64,000 nucleotides of DNA from Humulus lupulus (taxonomy: Eukaryota > Streptophyta > Magnoliopsida > Rosales > Cannabaceae). This document shows positions 44,060 to 55,111 of the stretch, piece by piece. A model generated the notes under the pieces. That model was not told the origin of the DNA, did no database searches, and saw only the letters and a program-made list of their open reading frames with translations. How positions within the stretch are numbered: the stretch's first letter is position 1; every line of letters starts with the position of its first letter. The stretch is from assembly GCF_963169125.1 (NCBI RefSeq), contig NC_084794.1, forward strand, positions 112,630,358 through 112,694,357, read 5' to 3'. A program made the translations under genes and the position numbers.

Positions 44060-46846
44060 GTTTCAACTAGGTCTGCTGGAGATTCAACTACAGAACCTTA
44101 TACCATAGAATTTTTGCACAAACGACTTGGGCACATGAGTCACAAGGGAATGGTAGAACTTGGTAAGCAAGGTTTCTTGAACTCTAAATATATTTCAGAT
44201 TTAAAGTTTTGTGAAACTTGTGTAGTAGGAAAAGCTCACAGGTTGAAATTTGCAAGTTCAACTCATAAAACCAAAGGAATATTGGAATACATTCATTCTC
44301 ACTTATGGGGTTCATCCCAAGTTCCATTATCTCTCGGTAAAGCTCAATATTTCCTTTCTATTATTGATGACTATTCTAGGAAAGTGTGGATCTATTTTCT
44401 TAGAACTAAGGATGAGGCTTTTGGAAGGTTTAGAGAATGGAAAATTATGGTAGAAAATCAAACCATGAAGAAAGTTAAGAAACTTAGAACTGACAATGGT
44501 TTGGAATTCTGTAATGCTGAGTTTGATTCTTATTGCACTGAAAATGGCATTGTTAGGCACCATACGGTTAGGAACACCCCTCAGCAAAATAGTCTTGCTA
44601 AGAGAATGAACAGAACAATCATGAATAGGGTTAGATGCATGCTAGCTGATTCAGGTTTGCCAAAAACATTTTGGGCAGAGGCAGCTGCTACTACTTGCTA
44701 CCTCATTAATAGGTCACCTTCATCTGCATTAGATTGTAAGGTTCCTGAACATGTTTGGTCCGATCATAAACCAAGCTACAGTTACTTGAAACCTTTTGGT
44801 TGTATAGGTTATGTTCATATTAGTCAGGGGAAGTTGAATCCTAGGTCTATGAAGGGTGTGTTTCTTGGTTATCCAAGTGGTGTCAAGGGTTATAAACTTT
44901 GGTTAATAGATGAGAAAAAATGCATTATCAGTCGTGATGTTATATTCAATGAGCACTGTTTTTATAAAACTAACATGAAATTTAGTGATCAAGCCAGCTC
45001 TAAACAAGCTGAGCAGAAAGATACTATGCAGATTGAATTGAGAGGAACATCACAGAATGAGAATCAAGGTGGAGTTCAGGAGAGTGAACTTGGAGATGCA
45101 TCTGGAAGTGATGCAGATGGCACTGAAGCTGATGACAGAGATACTCAAGCTTTAGATTATCTCTTGGCTAGAGATAGAGCAAGGAGACAGATCAGACCTC
45201 CTGAGAGATTTGCACATGCTGATATTACTGCTTTTGCCCTTAGTGTAGCTGATTTACTAGAGCTACATGAGCCTATTTTCTACAAGGAAGCCAAGAATAG
45301 TGCTGAATGGAGTAAATGGAATAAGGCTATGAAAGAAGAGATGGAGTCTTTATCCAAGAATGAGACATGGATTCTGGTGGATAAACCTAAGAACAAAAGA
45401 GTAATAGGGTGCAAATGGGTTTACAAGAGGAAACCAGGGATTGAAGGAGTTGAGCCACCTCGATTCAAGGCAAGGTTGGTGGCAAAAGGCTTTTCTCAAG
45501 TTGAAGGGATAGACTATCATGAAGTATTTTCTCCTGTTGTCAAACACACTTTTATAAGAATTATATTGGCTATCACTGCAATTCAGAATTTAGAATTGGA
45601 TCAACTTGATGTGAAGACAGCATTTCTTCATGGAAATCTTGATGAAGAAATACACATGCAACAACCTGAAGGATTCATACAGCCAGGGATGGAAGAGAAG
45701 GTGTGCTTGCTGAAGAAATCTCTATACGGTTTGAAACAGTCACCAAGACAATGGTACTTCAGATTTGATGATTTTATGCTAAGACAGAAGTTTCAAAGAT
45801 CAAAGTTTGATAGCTGTGTTTACTTCAAAGTTCTTGAAGATGGAAGCTACATCTACTTTTTAATCTATGTGGATGACATGCTTATAGCATGTAAACACAG
45901 ATCTGAAATGGAAAGGCTCAAGGAGATGCTAAGTCAAGAATTTGATATGAAGCATTTGGGGGCAGCTGTCAAGATTTTGGGAATAGAGATATCTAGAGAC
46001 AAAAATAAGGGCATGTTGAGATTGTCTCAAGAAGGATATGTCAAGAAGGTAGTGGGAATGTTTGATCAAAAGGAAGCTAGATCTGTCAACACTCCCATTG
46101 GAGCCCACTTCAAGTTAAAGTCTCTTACAGAAGAAGAAGCGTCTTTTGAAGAAGAAAAGATGAAGGGAGTTCCTTATGCTAATGCTATTGGTAGCATTAT
46201 GTATGCTATGGTATCAACAAGACCTGGTTTAGCATATGGAATTGGTTTGGTTAGTAGGTTTATGAGCAAACCAAGCTTGGAACATTGGCAAGCTGTGAAA
46301 TGGCTACTAAGGTACATGAAGGGCACTGCAAACCTACAGATTTTGTACACAAAGTCAGACCAGAAACAATGTGAAGTTATGGGGTATTGTGACTCAGATT
46401 TTGCTGGAGATTATGATAAAAGAAGATCTTTATCTGGGTATGTTTTCACTGTTGGAGGGAATGTTGTAAGCTGGAAGTCTAACTTACAACATGTTGTGGC
46501 TCTCTCCTCGACTGAAGCAGAATACATAGCTCTCACAGAAGCAGTAAAAGAAACTCTTTGGTTAAAAGGGATGATGAGTGAGCTGGGATTTAGACAAGAT
46601 CGTGTGATTGTACATTGTGATTCACAAAGTGCAATACATTTGTCTAAGAATACTGTGTTTCATGAAAGAACGAAACACATAGATGTTAAACTCCATTTTC
46701 TCAGGGATATTGTCTCAAAAAAACTTGTCAAGATTGTGAAGATATCCACTGAGATCAACCCAGCTGATATGATGACTAAGGTCATACCCGTGAGCAAGTT
46801 CACTTCGCCCTTGAACTTGCTTGGCATCAAGATGGGAATCCCTTAG
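44060..46846 (+). pseudogene. Copia F integrase, reverse transcriptase and RNase H
   Basis: The frame is open from 44060 to the stop at 46846, with the first internal ATG at 44114. Integrase: HHCC (HKRLGHMSHKG, CETCVVGKAH). The first catalytic Asp is replaced by His (IHSHLWG), the second Asp is kept (RTDNGLEFC), and the Glu is replaced by Lys (NSLAKRMNRT). RT: KARLVAKGFSQVEGIDY, QLDVKTAFLHG, LYGLKQSPRQWY, and the catalytic IYVDDMLIA intact. RNase H: GYCDSDFAGDYDKRRSLSG, SSTEAEYIAL, HCDSQSAIHLSKN intact. Without a leading start codon after the TGA, and with a crippled integrase, the copy cannot be autonomous; RT and RNase H still look sound. Confidence 0.9.
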
Positions 46847-46900
46847 AGCTAAAGTTAAGGCAGCATTGTCTAATCCACTGAACCCTGTTTCGGAATAAGA

Positions 46901-46916
46901 AGTCAAGGTGGAGAAT
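46901..46916 (+). promoter_or_regulatory. Copia F polypurine tract
   Basis: AAGTCAAGGTGGAGAAT directly before the 3' LTR. Confidence 0.88.
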
Positions 46917-47494
46917 TGTGAAGATTGTGACTTCTTTCCTCAACCAATCAAAAGATTAGAAAAATGAAAGCTCATAGTTTTCTGGTGTTTTCAGTTGCAT
47001 CTACATTTTCTCTAGTTGCATCTGCGCGGACACAAGTAAGTTGTAACAGACTAACTAATTGTTGTTAGTTATAGTTAGTTTCTGTTTGTCTCTTTAGCTC
47101 TTGTATCTCGACCCTATATATAGTTTTAGGCCTGATCAACCTAAGAGTATTCAATTTATGAGAGTTTTGGCTGAGAGCAAGAACTGTGTTGTAATACTCT
47201 AGTGAGAGAGTGTTTCAAGAGAAGTTGGATAAGTGTTGTTGTAATCTTGAGAGCTTGGAGGGTGTAATCTAGTTTCAGATATAGTGGATTTGACTTAGGC
47301 ATTGCTTTCTAGCCTTGGATGTAGGATCAACCAAACTGGTTGTATCTGAACCAAGTATTCTTGGTGTTCTTTCTTTTGTGTTTTACTTTTGATTATCTTG
47401 GGTTTGTTTAATTGTCTATTACTTGTTCTCCTTTGTTGCTATTCTTTGTGCACTGTATTGGTTGTGTTGTGCAGTTCCTAGTCAACCTCCAACA
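46917..47494 (+). repeat. Copia F 3' LTR
   Basis: Same 578-bp length as the 5' LTR, with no length change between the copies. Confidence 0.95.
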
Positions 47495-48502
47495 AGTATT
47501 AATCAAATAACGCAGCAACCACTTCATAGCATCCCAATGGATTCTTCCAGGATTTTCCATGTATCTACTTAGAGCACTAATCGAGTGTGATAAATCAGGC
47601 CTAGTGCAAATCATTAGATACATTATAGCTCCAACAACATTAGAATAAGGTACCTTGGCCATATCTTCCCTTTCAAACTCAGTTTTAGGGCAATCAGCAT
47701 TTGTAAGCTGATATTGACTTGTCAATGGCTGTTTGACAACTTTAGCACCCTTCATAGAAAACCTTTTTAAAACCTTTTCAACATAAGACTTTTGACTAAT
47801 GAAGATGGTATGTTGATCCCTATTTCTCTTGATCTCCATACCTAAAATCTTTGTAGCCATGCCCAAATCCTTCATTTCAAATTCTGTTTTGAGAAGAGCC
47901 TTCAATTTATTCAGCTTGTCCCTTTTGTCACTAATCAGCAACATATCATCCACATACAACAGTAGATACTCAACATCTTTGAATTGTTGTCCTTTGAAGT
48001 AGAGGCAAGGATCATAGTAGCTTCTTTGAAAACCATGCTTTATCATGAACCCATCAAAACGTTTATACCACTTCCGAGGTGATTGCTTGAGGCCATACAA
48101 CGATCTCTTGAGCAAACAAACTTTATCTTGGCCTTTGAACATCTCAAACCCAATTGGTTGCTCCATGTAAATAGTCTCTTCTAAGTCACCATGTAAAAAT
48201 GCAGTTTTTACATCCATCTGGTCAACTTCCAAATTGAACTGGGCAACCAAAGATAACATGATTCTTATGGTTTTATATTTAATGACTGGTGAGAAAATCT
48301 CTGTAAAATCCACTCCTTCCTTTTGAGTGAATCCCTTAGCAACCAACCTTGCTTTGTATCTCACTGGTTCTTGATCATTCATGCCTTCTTTTACTTTGAA
48401 CAACCATCTACATGCTACTACATTCTTGTCTTTAGGTCTATTAACCAGCGTACAAGTATCATTCTTGTACAAAGACCTCATTTCCTCCTTCATAGCATCA
48501 AT
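47495..48502 (-). pseudogene. Copia E reverse transcriptase
   Basis: From 48502 down: KARLVAKGFTQKEGVDF, QMDVKTAFLHGDLEE, LYGLKQSPRKWYKRF, LLYVDDMLLISD (catalytic box intact), GMATKILGMEIKRN, VVGAIMYLMICTRPDL. It continues to WDAMKWLLRYL, where copia F is inserted. Upstream it is joined in frame to the integrase piece except for one TGA (48503-48505) in place of a Trp codon before IDAM. Confidence 0.92.
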
Positions 48503-50554
48503 TCAATGCTTTGAATCTGAACCTTTTACCGCCTCTTGATACGAGTTGGGTTCTGAATTAGCTAACTCAAGTGCAGACATCAGTGCATAAGCTATCATGT
48601 CATCCCAAGCTGTAAGTGTAAGCTTCTGGACTGGTTTTGGTTCTCTCCTGACTCTGTCTCTTGCAAGCTGATACGACGCAGTCGGATCTGCATGTATTTT
48701 AGATGCATCTACACTTTGTTCTGGTTGCATTTCAGCTGGGGTTTGAGTGGGGTTCTGAATCTTATTTTCTTCCACCTGATTTGTGTTGGGTGCTCTTGTT
48801 TCCATCTGAACTAAAGTCTCTACTGTACCTGCATTGTTAGTACTATTTTGTTCTTGACCTGCAGGAATGTTAGTTTGAGATAAACAAGGAAAACAATCTT
48901 CTTTAAATATAACATCACGACTGATTATAAGTTTGTAACCTTTGTTTTCTTTAACCCATAATTTGTAACCTTTAGTTCCATGTGGGTAACCCAAAAATAC
49001 ACACTTAACTGCTCTAGGATCTAATTTACCCTCTCTTTGATGTGCATAAGCAACACACCCAAATACTCTTAAGTGAGATAAGTTTGGTGGTTTATTGGAC
49101 CATTTTTCTTCAGGTGTCTTAAAATCTATAGTTGTATTAGGACATCTATTTACTAGATATGCAGCTGTCATTATAGCTTCCCCCCAAAATCCCTTAGGTA
49201 TACCTGAACTAATCATCATACATCTAGTTTTATCAAGTAGTGTTCGGTTCATTCTTTCAGCCACCCCATTTTGTTGAGGTGTTAATCTCACAGTCCTATG
49301 TCTTTGAATACCATTCTCTCTACAATATGAATAAAAAATCTCATTGCAAAATTCTAATCCATTATCGGTCCTCAATATTTTAATCTTCCTATTTGTTTGA
49401 TTTTCCATAAGAATTTTCCAATTTTTAAAAGCCTCAAATGCATCATTTTTATGTTTCAAAAAATGCACCCATACTTCTCTAGAAAAATCATCTACAATAG
49501 AAAGAAAGTAATTGTTACCTCCAATTGTTGGAGTCTTTTCTGGACCCCATAAGTCTGCATGTAGGTATTCAAGTATGCCCCTTGAATTGTGTTGCCCAAC
49601 TTTGATAGCCAATCTGTGATGTTTGCCCAAGACACAATTCTCACAAAAATCTACCTTCCTCACCTTATCCTTTCCAAGTAAGCTTTGTTGCTTTAACACT
49701 TGCAAGCCTTTATCACTTATGTGACCAAGCCTCCTATGCCATAGGATTGCCTTGTGATCTTTTGGTGCCTTAGCTAAAGTGTTGCTGCCAGTTACTGTTT
49801 CACCAATTAGGTAGTATAGAGAGTCCTTCTTAATTCCCTTAAGAACTACCATTGAACCTCTACAAATCTTCATGGTTCCACGCTCTATCTTTACTGTATA
49901 ATCTGCATCATCAAGCACGCTTAGTGAAATCAAATTTCTAGACAGATTAGGAACATACCTAACATTCTTCAATGTTCGAATGACACCATCAAACATTTTG
50001 ATGTTGATTGAGCCTATTCCAGTTACTTGGCAAGATTGATTATTCCCCATAATAACCTTACCACCATTCAACTCTCTGAAATCTTGAAGCCATTCCTTAT
50101 TGAAAGTCATATGGTATGAACACCCAGAGTCCAAGATCCAATCTTTTTCATTTTCTCCTGTTGCTGCAATTAAAGCTTGAACATCATTGAATGCTTTTCC
50201 AATATTTGTTGAATCCGTACGTTCAGATTTCCCCTCGTACTTGGATCTAGCACTTTCACAGACGGAACTCCTGCCTTTTTGTTTTCTGAGCCAGAGATAA
50301 CAAACTCTCTTCATGTGACCAAGCTTGCCACAATGAAAACACGCCCTTGAATTGTTTGGACCTCTGGAACCAGATCTACCTCTGCTCTTGCTGTGCCTTT
50401 TACCATGATAGCCATTTGAGTTTTTGTGTGGTGATCGACCCCTTGCGTAGTTGCTTTCTCCAATGTTTGGTGAAGAAGATTTTCTGATTTTAACTCTAAA
50501 TCCTTTGATTTCAATGTTGAAATTACTTCTTCTAAAGTAATTGATGTACAACAT
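48503..50554 (-). pseudogene. Copia E gag end, protease and integrase
   Basis: About 680 open codons. CCHC knuckle (CFHCGKLGHMKRVC), protease active site (DWILDSGCSYHMT), then integrase: [22 protein letters not shown], catalytic Asp in LHADLWGPEK, Asp in RTDNGLEFC, Glu in GVAERMNRT, all three kept. The linker before RT is rich in Gln, Asn and Thr. Broken upstream by gag frameshifts and downstream by a TGA at 48503. Confidence 0.92.
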
Positions 50555-51077
50555 ACTTGATGGAACTTTTGACCTCCTTAAACGATTCAGGCAAAGAATT
50601 TAAAATGATAATTGCTTGGTTTTCATCACTTAAAGCTTCTCCTTCTCCTGAGTTAGCCAACTCAATGTTCATCCTTAGAAACTCATCCAAATTCTGCTCC
50701 AAACTCTTGCTACTGCTCATCTTAAATCCAAAGATTCTTTCCTTAAGAAAGATTTTGTTGGCGAGAGTATTTTGCTGAAATAACTCAGCTAGTTTATTCC
50801 AAATCTTGGATGGAGTGTCTTCTTTATCAACCATTCGAATGATGGAGTCCGACAAATGAAAAATCATAATCCCAATGGCTGATTTAAGCATTTCTTCTTT
50901 TTGATCTTTTGTAGTACCTTCAGGCCATGAAATGGGATCTTCAAGAACACACAATAACTTTTGAGAAGACAACATTCCTTTAATCTTCCTTCTCCAAATT
51001 CTAAAATCTCCATTACCATCAAACCTCTCTATTTCAAGCTTCATATTACTCATATTGTTGCAATAACTCCAATCCAA
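50311..51077 (-). pseudogene. Copia E gag
   Basis: The start region reads MSNMKLEIERFDGNGDFRIW; the core includes NKIFLKERIFGFKMSSS and IIILNSLPESFKEV. Near 50545 the frame breaks. The continuation (MKSKDLELKSENLL) is in a second frame to about 50470, and the zinc knuckle is in a third. At least two small indels have thus hit the gag linker. Confidence 0.85.
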
Positions 51078-51236
51078 GAGACTTTGAACAGATTCTTGAA
51101 CCTTCGAACTCGATTCTTGGACTTCTTTCTTGACTGAAACTTTTTCTGTGTCACTTTCTGATGAAGAACTTGATTCAGCCAGTTCTTCCCTTCTTTGTCA
51201 CCTTTGATCTTGAAGCTGAACATTGGCAATGAACCT

Positions 51237-51250
51237 GGCTCTTGATACCA
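51237..51250 (-). promoter_or_regulatory. Copia E primer binding site
   Basis: In the minus sense TGGTATCAAGAGCC, one base after the 5' LTR. It is the initiator tRNA-Met complement with one extra A relative to TGGTATCAGAGCC. Confidence 0.85.
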
Positions 51251-51251
51251 C

Positions 51252-51842
51252 TGTTAGGGAATTCACCTTTCTCACACCAGCTTCATCTACAATCACAAAA
51301 TCAACAAACCAGTAGACACAACATGCACAAATTCTATAGGAAAATCAACAAGAAAAACAATAAAATGAACACCAAGAATTATAGAGGTTCAGCCCAAATA
51401 ACTTGAGCCTACATCCTCTTTGAACTCCCCTTGGGAGGTTCTTCTCTACAATATGAAACAGTAATGAAGATTACAACTTGTCACCACTAGAGAACTTCTA
51501 CACTTGATGTATTACAATGCCTTGAACCCAAGCAAAACCCCAAGTACACTTGACCATGTACAAAGAAATCTCTCACTCAAGACCCAAGTGTTTCTCTCTC
51601 AAGTTCTCTCTCTTTCTCTCTCTGAAAATAGCTCCTATTGTTACAAATGAAATTTGTACTCTTATCACTCTTAAAAACTGAGATAATAAGGCTTATTTAT
51701 AGGGGGTTTTACAACTGTCATCTAACTTAAAAATACCAGAAATAAACGCAGACACATCTGGCGAAATGGTAGACAAGACTGGAAGAAAAACGTAACTTTG
51801 CTGATGTGTATTGATGTTTAATGCAGACCAAAAATTCTAACA
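51252..51842 (-). repeat. Copia E 5' LTR
   Basis: 591 bp, equal in length to the 3' LTR, with the same TATA box (at about 51690-51703) and U5 motif. Confidence 0.95.
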
Positions 51843-51847
51843 TGGTC

Positions 51848-52483
51848 GTTGATATCTCTTCCGAATTAAATAAGAAATCAATTCTCTTGATTTTCATGTA
51901 AGGATTCTACCCCTTGCTCAAACAACGCTCCTGCTCAAGCGTCTGTATATGGTCATTGTACCCTAAACATGTATTATTTAGTATAAGACGAGCTCATCCT
52001 CCTCATGTTACTTTATCTCATTTGCATTTTTTGAGTAGGTAACATCCTATTTTTTGGCCTCCCCTTGCACGTCTTCTCTGCATTCAGATTTTGGGCTATA
52101 CTACACATCGTTTTGTGCATGCTATAACTATGGACAACATAGTTATTCGTGAATTAAATAGGGATATTGATAGCGAAAGTCCCTAATCTTTAAATATTGT
52201 TTCTCTTAAATCCTCCATCAAATATTTTGGCAGCAGAAGTCCCATTCGTTTCTATGATTTGGTGTAGTTGTTATCCTTTGATTGTTAACTCTAAAAACTA
52301 ACCCATGTGGAAATTTTTCATTGGCTCAAATGTTTTATAATTTAAAGTGAAAGTAAAAATAAATGAAATAGCTAAAAACAGATTTAAAAAACTTATAAAA
52401 AAATTTATTAAAACTAAACTAAAATAAAAAATAAAACTAACTAAATCAAATAATTATTGAATTCCTTTTTTTTTTTCTTGTAC
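51848..52483. other. Unassigned AT-rich stretch
   Basis: Between copia E and solo LTR G. No reading frame or element end was recognised. Confidence 0.6.
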
Positions 52484-52488
52484 CTTAG

Positions 52489-53646
52489 TGTTGACTGCGT
52501 TTTTAGCCAACGACGTGAGAACGTCAAATACGACGAACCTTCAAGAGAATGTAAACGACAACAGACGGTATAAACAAGAAAAGTAAATAACACAGAATTT
52601 TTATAGTGGTTCAGCCCCGATTGTCGGTAATAGCCTAATCCACTTAGAGTTGTGATTTATAAATCTATACTCAAGATCAGATGGACTATGCCAACTGAGT
52701 TTCTTCAGTATAAATTGTGAAAATACAAGAATTCTCTCTAATTTCAGCACTTTCTCTCTCTAGAATAGACAGACCCAATTTTATCTCTCTAGAAAGAATA
52801 AGCAGAAGGCCTCCTCTCATCTCATAAGCTCTCTATTTATAGAGATGGGATCCTCAACTGATATCCCCTCATAATAGGGATATTTTACTATATTTATTAT
52901 ATTTATATTACAAATAAACATTCAACATTCAAAATGTAACAAACTCCCCATTTGTGGGAAGAATGAGAGATTCCCGCGCATGTTGTTGAAGTTGTATCTG
53001 ACTTAGTCTCCTCTAGCTAGTTGGTCCACCTCCTACTCGCTACCCATGCAAGGGCTGGTTGAACGTGCATGGTGGTAGGTTGAACGTGCATGGTGGTAGG
53101 TTGAACGTGCATGGTGGTAGGTTGAACGTGCATGGTGGTGGGTTGAACGTGCATGGTGGTAGGAGATGCACTTCTCTCCTCTAACATGCACTCTCCTCTA
53201 ACATGCACTCTCCTCTAGCATGCCATGTTCCTCCTTGAACCAATCTCCTTGGCTTCTCCTCGGACTAAGGTGGTCCGAGGCAACTTCCTTGGCACCTCAC
53301 CTTGAACAACATTGAGGGAACCTCACCTTGGACAATATTGAGGGAACCTTCTTTAGCATCTCCCAAACATGTCCGATCGAACATTGTATAGACTTTCCTT
53401 ATGAAAGTCTAAGTCTCCATTCTCTTGCATGAGACTCCTCCTCCTTAGCTATTTACCTTGGACACGTTCGAGCCAACACTTAGAAAATCTTGGGAGGCTT
53501 GCCTCCTACACACCCTTGGGGTCTCCTAGGACCACACCCTCCTTGGGGTCTCCTAGGACCACCCTCTTAGCCCTCCTAGGAGGCACTCTCCTAGATGCAT
53601 TCTCCTTAGCCTCCTAGGGTGCATTCTCCAATTTTTGGGTATAACA
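52489..53646 (-). mobile_element. Solo LTR G
   Basis: 1158 bp, TGTTGACTGC...GGTATAACA, with a perfect TSD CTTAG (52484-52488 and 53647-53651). The TATA box CTATAAATAGAG (minus sense, about 52832-52845) and the U5 motif (TATAGTGGTTCAGCCCC, 52602-52618) resemble those of gypsy B and indicate the minus sense. The gypsy superfamily is inferred. The upstream half is built of small tandem repeats. Confidence 0.9.
53057..53161. repeat. 21-bp minisatellite, five copies, in solo LTR G
   Basis: GGTTGAACGTGCATGGTGGTA five times, with one A-to-G change in copy four. Further small repeats follow in the same LTR: CTCTCCTCTAACATGCA three times (about 53174-53222), a 27-bp CCTCACCTTG... unit twice (about 53296-53349), and CTTGGGGTCTCCTAGGACCAC twice (about 53512-53562). 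Confidence 0.95.
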
Positions 53647-53651
53647 CTTAG

Positions 53652-55106
53652 TTTTCTCTCTTTTTAATCACCTTACTAGGCTATTTTGTTGTTACCCTTT
53701 GGGGTTTGAACCATATATTGATGTTGTTTTTTTTTTAATTACTACTCCGGTTCAACCTTTTTGGCTTTCATGTTATTTGTCTTCTCTTTTCTGGAGAAGG
53801 CTCTTTGAAAAAAAAAGAATCAGAAAATTTCAAAATAATTTAAGAGATCATGTTTCAATCTTCAGATTTATTCAACAAATCCATAAAGATTAAACAAGCA
53901 ACCCAAAATATTCATGCCACGGTATTAAACGAGCAACCCAAAAAAAAAAAAACCAACAACTCCAGGGGAGACCCATACCATGCAGAGACAAAGCTGAGAC
54001 CTATGCAAAAGATCTAGCAAAGCCAAGACAAGTTTCCCCCATTGCGTGCACCCCATTTTTGTCAGGCTAATGAACAAGATCGAGCTTCCTCCACAGAGTG
54101 CTTCATCTTTTGCTAAGTTTAAGTCCTGAGTCGAGCTTCCTCCTATGTGCACCTCTACACCAAGCTAAAGAGCTTCTTTTATCTTTTTTATTTGTAAAGT
54201 GTTTTTTGAGTTTGTGTGCTTCAAATCCTAAGTGGTTCATATTTTGTTTTTACAAATTCTAGAAAGAAAGTATGAAAATAATAGAGCACTCTAAAAACTA
54301 AAATGACAATATTTTGCTGGGCTAGTTCTCTCTATACTCCATAAAAAGTCTCCCAAATCTTTGGCTAAGACCCTATTTATAGTGTTTATGAATTCTAAAC
54401 TTAGCTTAAAAAAAAAACAATTGGACAAATTCGTGTATAAAAAATTGTACAATTTTATTGATTTTCTCTTTTTATTCTTCCTTTTTTAACAAGCAACTAG
54501 TAGCTCCCTTTAATGGAGGCTTGCCTCTCATATTTATAGAGGAATATGCTTTACAATTTAAAGAATGCAGTTAGGGCAAAATGCCTTTTTTACACCTAAT
54601 AAGACAATAAGGTACAATATATGTTGTCGAACACTTTTGGTAGACTATCAGTACTGTACCAGGTTTTGGTGGTCAAGTTTGACACTTTCCTGCACAACCG
54701 TTCTCTTTTAAAGTCCATCGTACTCGTGTCAGACCAATTTTGCATTGCTACAAAACAATTAACCTAGCAAAAACTTTTTCTTTATGGAACCAACTCACTA
54801 TCTTTGAGAGACTTCTTCTCGCGACCACTAACTCCTTTCTCGTCGTATTCAGTTCTCGTGAATTTTCCATAGTGAACATTTCCATTGTTAGGTGTGGCCT
54901 CGCGAGGGCCTTTATCACAGCGAGACTATTTTTTGTGACATTCTCGCATGAATGAGTTTGAGTTCTCACTAGATGCCTAAAGGATATACTTCTCACCTTA
55001 AGCCTCGTGAATAGCCTTCTTTCTCAATGATCTTTGTGTAGGCTTATGACTTTTTTGGAGTGTCTTGAAAGGTGTTTATGTGTAGGATTTCTTTGAAGGC
55101 TTATAA
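53652..55106. other. Degenerate LTR-like DNA
   Basis: No coding frame. Features such as CTCATATTTATAGAGG (54525) and GTGTGGCCTCGCGAGGGCC (about 54892) suggest an old LTR related to solo LTR H, which is inserted at its right side; the sequence resumes after H at 56872. Confidence 0.4.
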
Positions 55107-55111
55107 CTTAT

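Larger units (their letters stand above)
42139..47494 (+). mobile_element. Copia F LTR retrotransposon, nearly complete
   Basis: 5356 bp with two 578-bp LTRs (42139-42716, 46917-47494), TGTGAAGATT...CCAACA, and the TSD AGTAT (42134-42138, 47495-47499). It is inserted antisense in the RT/RNase H region of copia E. It has a primer binding site, polypurine tract, gag-protease and integrase-RT-RNase H. Only one TGA interrupts the roughly 1330-codon polyprotein. The LTRs differ at about 24 positions by eye (about 4%). Confidence 0.96.
40952..51842 (-). mobile_element. Copia E LTR retrotransposon with copia F inside
   Basis: Both LTRs are 591 bp (40952-41542 and 51252-51842), TGTTAGGGAA...TAACA, with the TSD TGGTC at 40947-40951 and 51843-51847. 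They differ at roughly 4% of positions by eye. Minus-sense gene order is gag, protease, integrase, RT, RNase H; the RT/RNase H junction is split by copia F. Without copia F it is about 5.5 kb. The protease-integrase style (ILDSGCSYHMT, HADLWGP) fits the Tork-like group. Confidence 0.95.
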
